The translations under genes were made by a program, and so were the position numbers. 64,000 nucleotides of DNA from Symbiodinium natans. Taxonomy: Eukaryota > Sar > Dinophyceae > Suessiales > Symbiodiniaceae. Positions 33,848 to 43,679 of this stretch are shown in pieces. The notes below the pieces were generated by a model. That model searched no databases. It was not told the DNA's origin and was given only the letters and a program-made list of their open reading frames with translations. The DNA is taken from contig CAJNDS010002823.1 in assembly GCA_905221605.1 (NCBI GenBank), positions 591,001-655,000 on the forward strand, written 5' to 3'. How positions within the stretch are numbered: the first letter of the stretch is position 1; each line of letters starts with the position of its first letter.

Positions 33848-35088
33848 GTGGGTTTAGGGTTTAGGGTTTTTGGGTTTACATTGCTTGGAGTGCTTTGCGG
33901 TTGTGTTTGGGCTGATGTGCTGCTCATGAAGACGGTGGAGGATGGCAAGAAAACCAACCTCCCAAGCCTGCTGCCGAATCGTAGTGGGTCCCTAAACCCT
34001 GAACCCTGAACCCTGAACCCTATACCCTAAACCCTAAACCGTGCTGGGAGTGCCTGATATCGGCTTCGAGAGTTGAGTTTGCTACTCCAGGGCCACAAAC
34101 GCAAGTCTAAGCGGGCTTGATAAGCCTCAATCAACCTGAACCCCAGCAGCCCCCCCGAAGCCCGAAACGCTAAACCCTAAACCCTAAACCCTAAACCCTA
34201 AACCCTAAACCCTAAACCCTAAACCCTAAACCCTAAACCCCAAACCCTAAACCCTAAACCCTAAACCATGCATGCCCACAGCTTAGAATCCTGAGCCCTT
34301 TGCCCTGGGCCCCTAAACATGCAAACACAAAAAACCCACACCACGCCCCCCTCCCCAACACAAAAACACATCTTGTTCTTTCAAAAACACCCTCCTCATG
34401 CCTCCAGTTCCCAAAGCTCTCGAAAACGCGTACGCCTCTACACAAACCAGAGAATCTCCGAAACCGGGGTTTGGAGGTTAAGTTTTGGAGTTTAGGGTCA
34501 GGGTGCAGGCCTTTCAAGTTTCACCTGAAGGTTCATGCGTATCTGAAAGTAGCCTTGCTGATGGTTTTTCAGCACAGATAAGAACCCTACTTAGAACTTA
34601 AGACTTTAAACCTTGAAGGACGATTCCCACTCAGTGACTCAACCCTGAATGCTGTCTGCAAGGACAGGGGCATCACCCACCATGCCACCCCACATGGCAG
34701 CAATCTCACGCGGAGCGGCCTGCGCGCAGAACCCCTCATTCAGAATTCAAACCCCAAGGGTCCATGTACCTAGAGAAGGAAAGACTGTTGTTGGGGAACA
34801 CTTGGAGTACTTCCTATGATTATATGGGGACCGCCTCCATGTAAAATTGAATTTCGGTTGGTTTTACTGTACATGAAAACAACACAGAAGAGACAGAGAG
34901 AAAGATATTTGTACACATATTATATACTACAGCATCTGGGGTTTAGGACTCATAAGACCTGAAAAGCATGTTCTAATTCCACCGCATCTTTGGGCCCCTA
35001 CAGGTTTTTTTTGTTGAAGCCTCTGAAACCGAGTAATTCTTAGGGGTTACCCTAAACCCTAAACCCTAAACCCTAAACCCGAATGCAA
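33848..35088. other. Spacer with CCCTAAA arrays and family E element
   Basis: TTTAGGG at 33851-33870, CCCTAAA at 33990-34040 and 34167-34270, a family E-like copy at 34755-34835, and CCCTAAA at 35048-35080. No convincing gene. Confidence 0.45.
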
Positions 35089-35139
35089 TCACGCGGAGGC
35101 CTCACGGCCAAACGAGCCACCGAGGGCCACGACGACATC
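35089..35139 (-). CDS. Candidate 3'-terminal exon
   Basis: Acceptor GTGGTCCCTGTGTCAG|G opens DVVVALGGSFGREASA and a TGA on the minus strand. The island lies between CCCTAAA (35048-35080) and TTTAGGG (35207-35260). Confidence 0.45.
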   Translation of the reverse strand, partial: DVVVALGGSFGREASA

Positions 35140-36066
35140 CTGACACAGGGACCACGGGAACAATCCTCATAGAGCTGTTACTCTGCAACGTGTACCCCTA
35201 CATCCGGGTTTAGGGTTTAGGGTTTAGGGTTTAGGATTTAGGTTCAGGGTTTGGGGTTTCTGGTTTAGGATGTAGTAATAGGGTTTAGGCTTTAGGGTTT
35301 TAGGGCTCAGGCTTTAGGGTTTAGGAACCCTCGAGCCGTTTAAGCCCTCCAAGCGAAAGTGCATGCAAACCGAAATCCCCAAAAAATGGAACACCTCCAA
35401 ACTCACCAAAAACGACAGACACAAAACGCCCAGCCCCCTACAAGGCCCCTGGATACCCTAAACCCTAAACCCTAACCCCTTTAAACCCTAAACCCTAAAC
35501 CCTAAACCCTAAACCCTAAACCTAAACCCTAAACCCTAAACCCCAAGCCTGCACCATGGCATTCATCACAGTCGCAGCCGGCGGCATCTTGGCTCCTTCT
35601 TCTGGGGGATTCGGGCTTGATACATGCGGTTTAGGGTTTAGGGTTTAGGGTTTAGGGTTTAGGGTTTAGGGTTTAGGGCTAGGGTTTAGGGTATAGGGTT
35701 TAGGGCTAGGGTTTAGGGTTTAGGGTTTGGGGTTTGGGGTTTGGGCTCTGGGGTCTTGGGTTAGGGCCCTCAAGACCCTCAAGGGCTTCGGGCTGGAGGC
35801 TCACTGCGACCGTCGGGTCTCAGGGTGGGCAACGCCAAGCACTAAACCAAAACCAACACCCTGCAGGGTTTAGGGTTTAGGGTGTAGGGTTGAGGGTTTA
35901 GGATTTAGGGCTTAGGGCTTCGGGCTTAGGGTTTCACGTTTAGGGTTTAGGGTTTAGGATTTAGGGCTTAGGGTTTCACAAAGTCACAAAATCCCTGACA
36001 TGTTCAAACCCAAACCTAAAACCGCACCACCTGAACCCTGCACTGCCTACACTCTCTACTCCCTAG
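35140..36066. repeat. Opposed arrays around the 35542 island
   Basis: TTTAGGG at 35207-35260, CCCTAAA at 35455-35541, TTTAGGG at 35631-35740 and 35868-35970. Confidence 0.75.
35542..35601 (-). CDS. Candidate internal exon
   Basis: Acceptor CGAATCCCCCAG|A and donor TTGGG|GTTTAGGG bound 60 bp on the minus strand. Two frames are open (EGAKMPPAATVMNAMVQAW and RRSQDAAGCDCDECHGAGL). ATCCCCCAG recurs from the 1783 acceptor. Confidence 0.35.
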
Positions 36067-36164
36067 ACCAACGTTCTATGTCCAGCGGAGCGATCGCCCC
36101 TCCCACCCGCCTCGCAAGGATTCATCCACAGACACCTTGCAAGCAGAGGGGAAACCTCCCTTAG
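36067..36164 (+). CDS. Candidate exon, strong acceptor
   Basis: CACTCTCTACTCCCTAG|A is an excellent pyrimidine-AG acceptor on the plus strand. One frame runs QRSMSSGAIAPPTRLARIHP and on to TAG at 36162; a second frame (PTFYVQRSDRPSHPPRKDSS) is also open. A long CCCTAAA array follows instead of TTTAGGG. Confidence 0.35.
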
Positions 36165-36177
36165 CCCTTCATAAGCT

Positions 36178-36305
36178 CTAAACCCTAAACCCTAAACCCT
36201 AAACCCTAAACCCTAAACCCTAAACCCTAAACCCTAAACCCTAAACCCTAAACCCTAAACCCTAAACCCTAAACCCTAAACCCTAAACCCTAAACCCTAA
36301 ACCCT
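36178..36305. repeat. Pure CCCTAAA array, about 18 units
   Basis: One of the longest uninterrupted 7-mer arrays in the window, without visible unit variants. Confidence 0.92.
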
Positions 36306-36314
36306 GCCCCACAG

Positions 36315-36365
36315 GCTTCCGGAGTCCACGACGACTCCACCTCCCCGTTGGCCAAAAGCCTCTAA
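36315..36365 (+). CDS. Candidate exon, strand ambiguous
   Basis: The plus-strand array ends in CCCTGCCCCACAG|G and the frame ASGVHDDSTSPLAKSL meets TAA. The minus strand is open as LLANGEVESSWTPEACGAG with a GG|GTTTAGGG donor. Strand undecided. Confidence 0.3.
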   Translation, partial: ASGVHDDSTSPLAKSL

Positions 36366-37578
36366 ACCCTGAAGCCCTTTAAAAGGGTTGGGGTGGGATT
36401 AGGGTTTAGTGTTGTGGGTTTAGGGCTTAGATCAAAAGCACCCCTACGCCCTAAAACCTGCTAAACGCCGAAACCCAATCAAATCGCAAGAGCCCCCTAA
36501 GCCCAACCCTTACAAAGCTGAGTTTAGGGCTGAGGGTTTTGGGCTCTTTCGGCCTAGGGATTCCAAGCTAGGAGGGTTTAGGGATCTAGGGCGAAACAGT
36601 GTGTGTTCTTCTGTCTTGCAGGGCTCCCCAAGCCACGAAGCCAAAAACCGGTTTAGGGTTTAGGTTTTGCGGGTTAGGGTTTCGTTCGGCAGCAGTTGCT
36701 TCGGGTTTTAGGTTTCTGGCTTAGGCGCTGGGCGGCTAACCCGAACACCCAGTGGAAAGGCGGGCCACGATATATGTCTCCCGGCCACGCAGCCAGTACC
36801 AAGCGCCAGCGCCAATCCTTACCAAAGGCTCCATGTGCCATGCATCCATATGAAGTCGGGTTTATATTTCTTGTACGAAAGGACACCCAGAATATACACT
36901 CGCCAATATTAAAAAGGAACCTTATATACACTCACCAAGAACAGTAATATAAACCCTGCTTCATATATCCATACCGGCATTTCCGAAAGTAGGTTCCTGT
37001 GATAAGAACGACAATGTCATTTTGGGCTTCAAACGGGCATGGCGGCGCATTTGGGGCTTTTCCCCTCTGTTAGTTCTAATAGAGGCTGATTATACCCAAA
37101 ATGCACGTGTGTAGTAGCCACCATGGACCCAAGATTGGACACTGTTTACAGACGGGGCCGGAAGGTGGGGGGGGGGAGGGGGCAGCGTTGAGGGTTTAGG
37201 GTTCAGGGTTTATGGTTCAGGGCGTGATATAGGGATGAATCGTAGGGGGGAGGGGGGGGGGGGTGAAAGCAGACGTGAGTCTGGTGCGTCGAAAGTGAAG
37301 CAGGAGTGATCTGCGGATACTCGGGGTTGTTTGTCATGCAATGAAAACAGGGACCAGAAAAGGGAATATCTTGGGAACTCGAACGCTGTAAATGCGCAAC
37401 CCTGAAAGGAGGATAACTATGGCAGTTGTTATTCAGGCTCTCTTGAATTTGGAGGTTTACGAAATAAGGGACCCCTAATAGAGTCCGCCAAATAGTAGAA
37501 TTCCCTGATAATCAGAACCCCAATAAGGTACCCCTAAACCCTAAACCCTAAACCCTAGTACCATTGAAATGCCCTGAG
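36366..37578. other. Spacer with family D element
   Basis: TTTAGGG words at 36395-36430 and 36650-36690. TATACACTCACCAA words at 36893-36940 also occur near 18020-18070, suggesting a shared dispersed element. Family D copy at 37448-37542. No gene. Confidence 0.45.
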
Positions 37579-37658
37579 AACCCGCCGAGCCGCACCCCTG
37601 CAACGGTTACCGAGAGCATTCGGCGCTGGGCAGTGGACTCCTGGGAGAAGATTTGAGG
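37579..37658 (+). CDS. Candidate internal exon with GTGAGT donor
   Basis: Acceptor GCCCTGAG|A and a full-consensus donor TTGAGG|GTGAGTGG bound 80 bp on the plus strand. The frame that reaches the donor reads PAEPHPCNGYREHSALGSGL then LGEDLR. A CCCTAAA array (37530-37556) lies upstream. Confidence 0.45.
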
Positions 37659-38133
37659 GTGAGTGGTAGGGTCTTGGGCTTACCTGGAGTTTTAAGGGTT
37701 ATACCTACTAAATGGGGGTACTTACTACTAGTCTGTAGTAGGCAAGTAGGGTCCCGGGTAGAGGTTCAGGGTTTAGGGATTACATTTGGGATTTTCAGGG
37801 TTGCGGGTTCTAGGGTTAGTGGTTCAGGGGCTTCGGGTGCGGGGTGCAGAAGGTCTACATAGGGTCGAGGGTTGCAGGCCGCAAGCGCAATGGGCATCCC
37901 ACTCGTTGGTCGCATATCAGGGGAAGGCAGAGCATAGTTTCGAAGAGAGCCACTGGATTGGCTGCTTGCTGGGTCGGGCTGCCTGGGGTTTAGGGCGCAG
38001 GAGACGGGAAGCCAAAAGAATCAAGCGTGCGCCGAACTCAGCACCCTCGCAACACCCTGCCTGCACTATCGGAACAACTTTTGCCAAGCGCTGATCCTCA
38101 ACCTGCACCCGGATACAAGCCCCTGGCTTATAC

Positions 38134-38260
38134 AACTGTCATGGGTTCCCCTACGCCCCTCTATAATACCCCCCTAGGTTCCCCCCATAATTAGCGATTT
38201 AGGGATAATTACGCCTAATGAAGGCTATTTAAGGGGAGTAGGGAAACCCATGAAACTGTC
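38134..38260. mobile_element. Fold-back element with AACTG duplication
   Basis: TCATGGGTTCCCCTAC and GTAGGGAAACCCATGA form the arms of a 115-bp element (38139-38253). AACTG is present on both sides. It resembles none of families A-F. Confidence 0.65.
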
Positions 38261-38399
38261 TGACCTGGTGGAAGCTTCATGGGATCTGGGGCCATGGATC
38301 CTAACATCCAAATTCCTGGAACCGATGTCGCAATGAGACGTGCGGGCTGAGGGCGGGGTCGGAATAATTGCTAGTAGTATTCCTGAGGGCCCCTTTATA

Positions 38400-39158
38400 A
38401 ATATGCAAAAATATCCTTCTCCCCCCCCCCCCCCCCCAAATCCCTATTCTAATTATTTAGGCCCCTATATTGCAGGCTTGTTGTTGTGGGTGTTTGTCTA
38501 CAGCGACAAGCTTTGCATTGCATCATGGAACAATGCAGTCGCCCCATTGGCTCGCAAGCGACGGTTCACACGTGGATCCGACACACTTAACCCCAAATTT
38601 CCCAAAGCCTTAAAACTTGGTCGCCATATGAACCCACCCATAAAACCCCGAAGAGGCAGCCAAAAAGCGCTAGCGATCTCGAGGAAGCCACCGTGGTCGT
38701 AGCCAAACCTAGTCATAGGGGCCCATATCATTCCCAAAAGCACGCGCTGCTGGTCTCTACAGAAAAGAGGCCGGACAAAAAAAGGAAATGAGGGTGTGCA
38801 GCTGGGAACTTTCCAGTGGAACCCAGAAACAAACAGTAGGTAATGGCTCAGGCTCCGGGGGCACCTCAATGGAAGACCGCATTGGAGTTTAGGGTTTGGG
38901 GTTTCGGGTTTAACCCTAAACCCAAAAACCCTAAAGCCCTCAAGGAAATCCTGAAGCCGGCCCCTCAAACTAGGGTCCCTTTTTAAATTCTTGTGTACCC
39001 ATTGTAAGGCGGCACCCTTGCAAAAGGGATCTCAAAAAGGGAACCTAGTTTAGAGAACTACCCACATTCTTCTCACAAAACGCTGGCACGAGTCTGAACG
39101 CGGGTCCCAACCAGTAGGGCCCAGCCTAGGGCCCGCTTGAACCCTAAACCCTAAAAAC
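38400..39158. other. Spacer with hairpin
   Basis: C-run at 38420-38437. A hairpin at about 38968-39052 has AACTAGGGTCCCTTTTT opposite AAAAAGGGAACCTAGTTT. The minus-strand frame at 38498-38968 is unsupported. Confidence 0.45.
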
Positions 39159-39234
39159 TTGCGCCGAGGTGCCCCAAGATCTGCACCTGGCGTATCAGGT
39201 GCGCGATGAAGATGCCGACCAGGCCCGAGCCAGC
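39159..39234 (-). CDS. Candidate exon, strand ambiguous
   Basis: Minus strand: acceptor AAGAAATCAG|G, frame AGSGLVGIFIAHLIRQVQIL (hydrophobic helix), donor GCGCAA|GTTTTTAGGG. The plus strand gives an equally good acidic reading, VPQDLHLAYQVRDEDADQAR. One strand is likely coding. Confidence 0.4.
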
Positions 39235-39289
39235 CTGATTTCTTTTCTTGAGGGTTTCGGGTTTAGGGTTTAGGGTTTAGGGTTCTCTC

Positions 39290-39785
39290 TTCTTCGCACG
39301 TCCATGTTATTATTATTATCATCTTAATTCTAAAGCTTGTCAAGGAACGAGCGAATTGAAGGAGCGAATTAGTGAACGAAAGATTGGTGTGTTCACTTTG
39401 TTCACATGGTTCATGGTTTTACTATGTTCTCGACTGTTCTTTTCATGAGTTCGTTCATTCGTATATTTGCATCACTTCGAAGTGATATAAACAGTGTTTG
39501 CGTGATCTTAGATTATCGCGAAAGAAAAGCCAATCATAAAGAACTTCGTGAAGAAATTCATATCATTACTGTAAGCCCCGGGCACTTATTATTAGTTTTC
39601 AAGGAGCTGGTAACTCATTTATTCGTACTAAGTGAAAATCATAAGTTTGAAATACCATGTGAACGTAATGAATAAAGCGCTTTCCTCTCGTCTTTTTCCT
39701 TTCGTTCGATATTAGATGACTTCGCGTGCTTCCTTGCAAGTCAATCTAGTATGGAACGAAGGAAAAGAACAAGGAGAAGATTCAG
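39290..39785. other. AT-rich block
   Basis: Distinct base composition from its surroundings, with GTTCACTTTGTTCAC and GAACGAA-type words. A 90-codon plus-strand frame (39406-39675) lies here but has low-complexity, AT-driven composition. Confidence 0.4.
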
Positions 39786-40818
39786 ACGGGTCTGAGGTTT
39801 AGGGCTAGTCCTAAACCCTAAACCCTAAAACCCTAAAACCATAAACCCTAAATCCTAAACACCTAAACCCCTAAACCCTAATGTGGCCCAAAGCAAGCCG
39901 TAGGGCTCGCTGTGCCTGCAGCCTAGTCCTCTATGAAGTTCGCTGACCTCCCAACGCGCGCCGCAAAAAAAAAAAAAAAAAAAAAAACGCCCTTAACCGA
40001 TAAACTACCGGATCGAAGACTCGGCTTTAGGGCTTATGGTGTTACTAGGGTTTAGGGTTTACGATTTTAGGGTTTTAGGGTTTTAGGGTTTTAGGGTTTT
40101 AGGACCTGAAAGCAGGGCTTACCTTGAGGGCTATTCCAGCACTTTGTCGGTTGCGGCACCTATTGCTGTAAGGTGGGAGCAGCCGAACTTCTGTGGCTCT
40201 TCGGGTTCAGGTCTTAGGAGTTGACAGCTATGGGTTTAGGGCTAGGGTTTAGGGTTTAGGGTTTAGGGTTTAGGGTTTAGGGTTTAGGGTTTAGGGTTTA
40301 GGGTTTAGGGTTTAGGGTTTAGGGTTTAGGGTTTAGGGTTTAGGGTTTAGGGTTTAGGGTTTAGGGTATAAGGGGGACATGCGAATCGCCCCGTTCTGGG
40401 ACGTAAATGCTTGTAGCCTGATCCTCAAGATACAAAACAAGTACAGGGTGGCTTCTGACAGGAAAGGTTTGCACAAGCTGAACATGTCATGCTAAGCCAC
40501 GGGACGAGACCACTCCACTTCGAAGGTTCAAAAAACGTGCAATTGTCTGCCAAGAAGCCCTGTGCCACCTGGGCTATGTCCCTAAACCCTAAACCCTATA
40601 TCCCTAAACCCTATATCCCTAAACCCTACATCCTTAAACCCTATATCCCTAAACCCTAAACCCTGATCCCTGGGTACGCATCAGGTCTCAGTGGCTCCGT
40701 GCAGAAGCGTCGCGAGCAGCCTCGGCCCAGGATCGTGGCGTTCATCCGTTAACCCTAAACCCTAAACCCCAAGCCCTAAACCTAAACCCTGAGCCCTAAT
40801 GGAGGGGCCGAGTTGGAG
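39786..40818. repeat. Arrays with 15-mer variant
   Basis: CCCTAAA at 39810-39885, an A-run at 39965-39986, TTTTAGGG at 40048-40105, a long pure TTTAGGG array at 40236-40372, and a CCCTAAACCCTATAT 15-mer repeated about four times at 40583-40670. Confidence 0.75.
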
Positions 40819-40914
40819 GCTGGAAAATGACCTGGACCGGAACCCGGGCTCCGGTGAAAACGAGGGAGCAGGGCGCTGGATAACCCTCAACATCAAATGC
40901 GTTGCTCCAAGCAT
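40819..40914 (+). CDS. Candidate internal exon
   Basis: Acceptor GAGTTGGAG|G and donor AGCAT|GTAGGGTTTAG bound 96 bp on the plus strand. The frame reads LENDLDRNPGSGENEGAGRW then ITLNIKCVAPS, which is convincing protein composition. It lies between CCCTAAA and TTTAGGG arrays. Confidence 0.5.
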
Positions 40915-41359
40915 GTAGGGTTTAGGGTGTAGGGTTTAGGGTTTAGGGCTTAGGGTTTAGGGTTTAGGGTTTAGGGCTTAGGGTTTAGGGTTTAGGGCTG
41001 ACACCTGAAAGAGACCATTGCTTGAAGTGCTGCACAGTTGGTCTGTCCCACAATGCAAAACAACTCCAAGGACCTCCAAAGACACACCGGGAAGAACTTG
41101 GGAGCGATCACTTAAACGGTTTCGGGTTTGGGGTTTAGGGTTTAGGGTACTTAAGAGATACGTGGCGGTGGCCCTGGATTCCCATCTCCCTGATCCCTCC
41201 CCAAAAACACAAACATCCTAAACCCTAAAGCCCTGAAGCCCTCAAGCCCTAAACCCCGCAACATTGAGGCCCTGAATCGTCATTCCTGGGCCCTTACTTG
41301 AACGACTACCGAGCCCGCTATACAACTCTCCACCCTCTCCACCCAGCATTTTTGAACCC

Positions 41360-41470
41360 TATACTTGGAGGTTCATGGGTAGTTGTAAGTGGGGCTTTAG
41401 GAAGGGCAACTATAGTTCGAACTGGTTATAACCCTTCTTAGGGTACGTATAAGCCTACGTGCAACTACAC
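41360..41470. mobile_element. Family C fold-back element
   Basis: ATACTTGGAGGTTCATGGGT at the left. The right arm is partly replaced (AAGCCTACGTGCAACTAC). Confidence 0.55.
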
Positions 41471-42300
41471 CACAGTACCCTATGAACCCGAAAATATGGG
41501 CAAAATATGGGCTTAGGGCTTGGGGTCTTTACGGTTTAGGGAGGTCAACACCCCCCCCCCCCCCCCAAGAAATATCACAGCACGTATTGGGAACTGCGGG
41601 AGCATGTATGGGACCAGTTTGGGGTTCAGGCTTTGAGTCAAGTCGCATGCATCCAGCAGAGCATGCTTGCCTGAGTACCCAAACTCTTGGCTTTAGGGCT
41701 TCGGGCTTAGGGCTTGGGGCATAGGGCTTAGGGTTCAGGGGGGCATCGTAATCAGCGAAAGCTATGGGTAAGCACAATGTTTAATCCTAACCGAAACATC
41801 TGGTAGAACCTCTCAGAAAAGGCTTCGAATCCTGCAAACGGAAGGATGACGGATGAACCCTGACCCGCTGAAACCCGGCAATTCACCCGGGTTTAGGGTT
41901 TCGGGTTTAGGGTTTCCATCCGGACTCTAGGCTTTAGGGTTCAGGGCAGGGTATCAGGGGTTTAAAACCTATGGTTCCAGGAGTAAACCCTAAACCCTAT
42001 AAACCGTACACTCTAAGGGTTTTCAGGCTTTTAGGGATTTAGAGCTTTAGGTTTTCAGGAAATTGAAGGGTCTGAGGGGTTTTAAGGGGTTTAGGGTTTT
42101 AGGGGTTCCGGGTCCCAGGAGTTTAGGGCCTAATTCCGGGTTTGGGGATTTAGGTTCAGGGCTTCAAGGTTCAGGTTTATTATGGAGCTCTGAAGGGAGG
42201 GGAGTTCAAGGGGGGGTAGGTACCTAGGGAATCTTAGGGAAGCCGCGAAAAAGCCACACGCCATGCTGGGCAACTGGTAACCCAGGTTTTCAGCTACGAA
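41471..42300. other. Spacer
   Basis: C-run at 41549-41567 and TTTAGGG-like words at 41890-41915 and 42000-42170. No gene. Confidence 0.4.
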
Positions 42301-42389
42301 TTGCTTAAGAACCCCACAAAAAGTGAAATCTTTTCCTTTCAAGGGTAATATAGGGATTATACTTTTATTCTTGGGGGGTTCTTAAGCAA
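42301..42389. mobile_element. Family F fold-back, perfect arms
   Basis: TTGCTTAAGAACCCC (42301-42315) and GGGGTTCTTAAGCAA (42375-42389) are a perfect 15-bp inverted repeat around an AT-rich core. Confidence 0.75.
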
Positions 42390-42566
42390 ACAGTTTTCAG
42401 CCCTACATACCCAGACGGAGACCCAGACGCAAACCCTGAACACTCTCAGCCCCAAACATCCCCGCAAATCCCTGAACCCCAGGCTCTGAACACCCCTCAA
42501 AAAAAAACTAAACCCAAATCCCCCCCCCCCCGCCCAAAAAAAGAACCGTGCCCTAAGACTTATTGC

Positions 42567-42658
42567 CCTAAACCCTAAACCCTAAACCCTAAACCCTAAA
42601 CCCTAAACCCTAAACCCTAAACCCTAAACCCTAAACCCTAAACCCTAAACCCTAAACC
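42567..42658. repeat. Pure CCCTAAA array
   Basis: About 13 units directly beside the 42664 exon candidate. Confidence 0.9.
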
Positions 42659-42663
42659 CAAAC

Positions 42664-42718
42664 CCAGAGAGCCCGAGAGTCTCTCGGATGGTGAGCCGCA
42701 CCGAGCCAGGCTCCTTGG
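42664..42718 (-). CDS. Candidate internal exon
   Basis: Acceptor TCATCACCCTGAG|C and donor CTCTGG|GTTTGGG bound 55 bp on the minus strand. The frame is KEPGSVRLTIRETLGLS. The island fills the whole gap between a CCCTAAA array and a TTTAGGG array. Confidence 0.45.
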
Positions 42719-42729
42719 CTCAGGGTGAT

Positions 42730-43030
42730 GAGATCGAGGGTTCAGGGTTTAGGTGCTAGGGTTTATAGGGTTTAGGGTTTAGGGTTCAGAGTTTAGGTGT
42801 CAGGGTTGATAGGGTGTAGGGTTCAGAGTTTAGGTGTTAGGGTTGATAGGGTTTAGGGTTTATAGGGTTATAGGGTTTATAGGGTTTATAGGGTTATAGG
42901 GTTAAGGGTTTAGGGTTTAGGGTTTGGGGTTCAGGTGTTAGGGATTTTTAGGGTTTAGGGTTTAGGGTTTAGGTGTTAGGGTTTTTTAGGGTTTAGGGCC
43001 TAGCGGGGTTAGGGTTTAGGGTTTTGGGTT
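42730..43030. repeat. TTTAGGG array with TATAGGG and 'GTGTTAGGG' variants
   Basis: Mixed units including GGGTTTATA blocks and a TTTAGGTGTTAGGG higher-order pattern. G-runs follow at 43077-43108. Confidence 0.8.
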
Positions 43031-43265
43031 CTAGGATTTCAGGCAAGAGTTCAATAGGACTTGTATGGCCAGGGGGTTGGGGGGGGGGGGGAAGGGGGGG
43101 GGGGGGGGATGATCCAAACTTTGCCTGCCGTTATACGGGTACCCTTAACAACTGTAAGGAATCTACCAAAAACAAGACACAAATACGCGAGCCCTCGAAT
43201 TGAGGTTTCCAAAAAAGCTCCCTTGTTAAGCCCAGAAGGAGACTATGCAGCAGCCACTGTGGGGT

Positions 43266-43562
43266 CCCCTAAACCCTAAACTCCTGAACCCCGAAACCCT
43301 AAACCCCTAGTTAAACCCCTGAACGCCTAAACCCCGAAACCCCGAAACCCCTAAACCCCTAAACCCCGAAACCCCTAAACCCCTAAACCCCTAAACCCCC
43401 AAAACCCTAAACCCCTAAACCCCTAAACCCCTCAACCCCTCAACCCCTAAACCCCGAAACCCCTAAACCCTAAACCCCTAAACCTCGAAACCCCTAAACC
43501 CCTAAACCCCAAAACCCCTAAACCCTAAACCCTAAACCCCTAAACCCTAAACCCTAAACCCC
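43266..43562. repeat. 300-bp array of 8-mer variant CCCCTAAA
   Basis: Most units are CCCCTAAA with some CCCCGAAA, distinct from the 7-mer and from the CCCTAAAA array at 24653. Confidence 0.9.
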
Positions 43563-43679
43563 CCAAACAGTATGGGGTACATGGACCCTTCAGGGCTCCC
43601 AAAACAAAACCCTCCCCACTCCCCCAGGGCTTTTGTCAGCAGAACCTGGGCATGAACCCGGAAACCCTTCTTTGCTTTA

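Noticed and set aside
39406-39675. 90-codon plus-strand frame in an AT-rich block
   Set aside because: No domain, no splice or start context, and the composition follows the AT-rich DNA.
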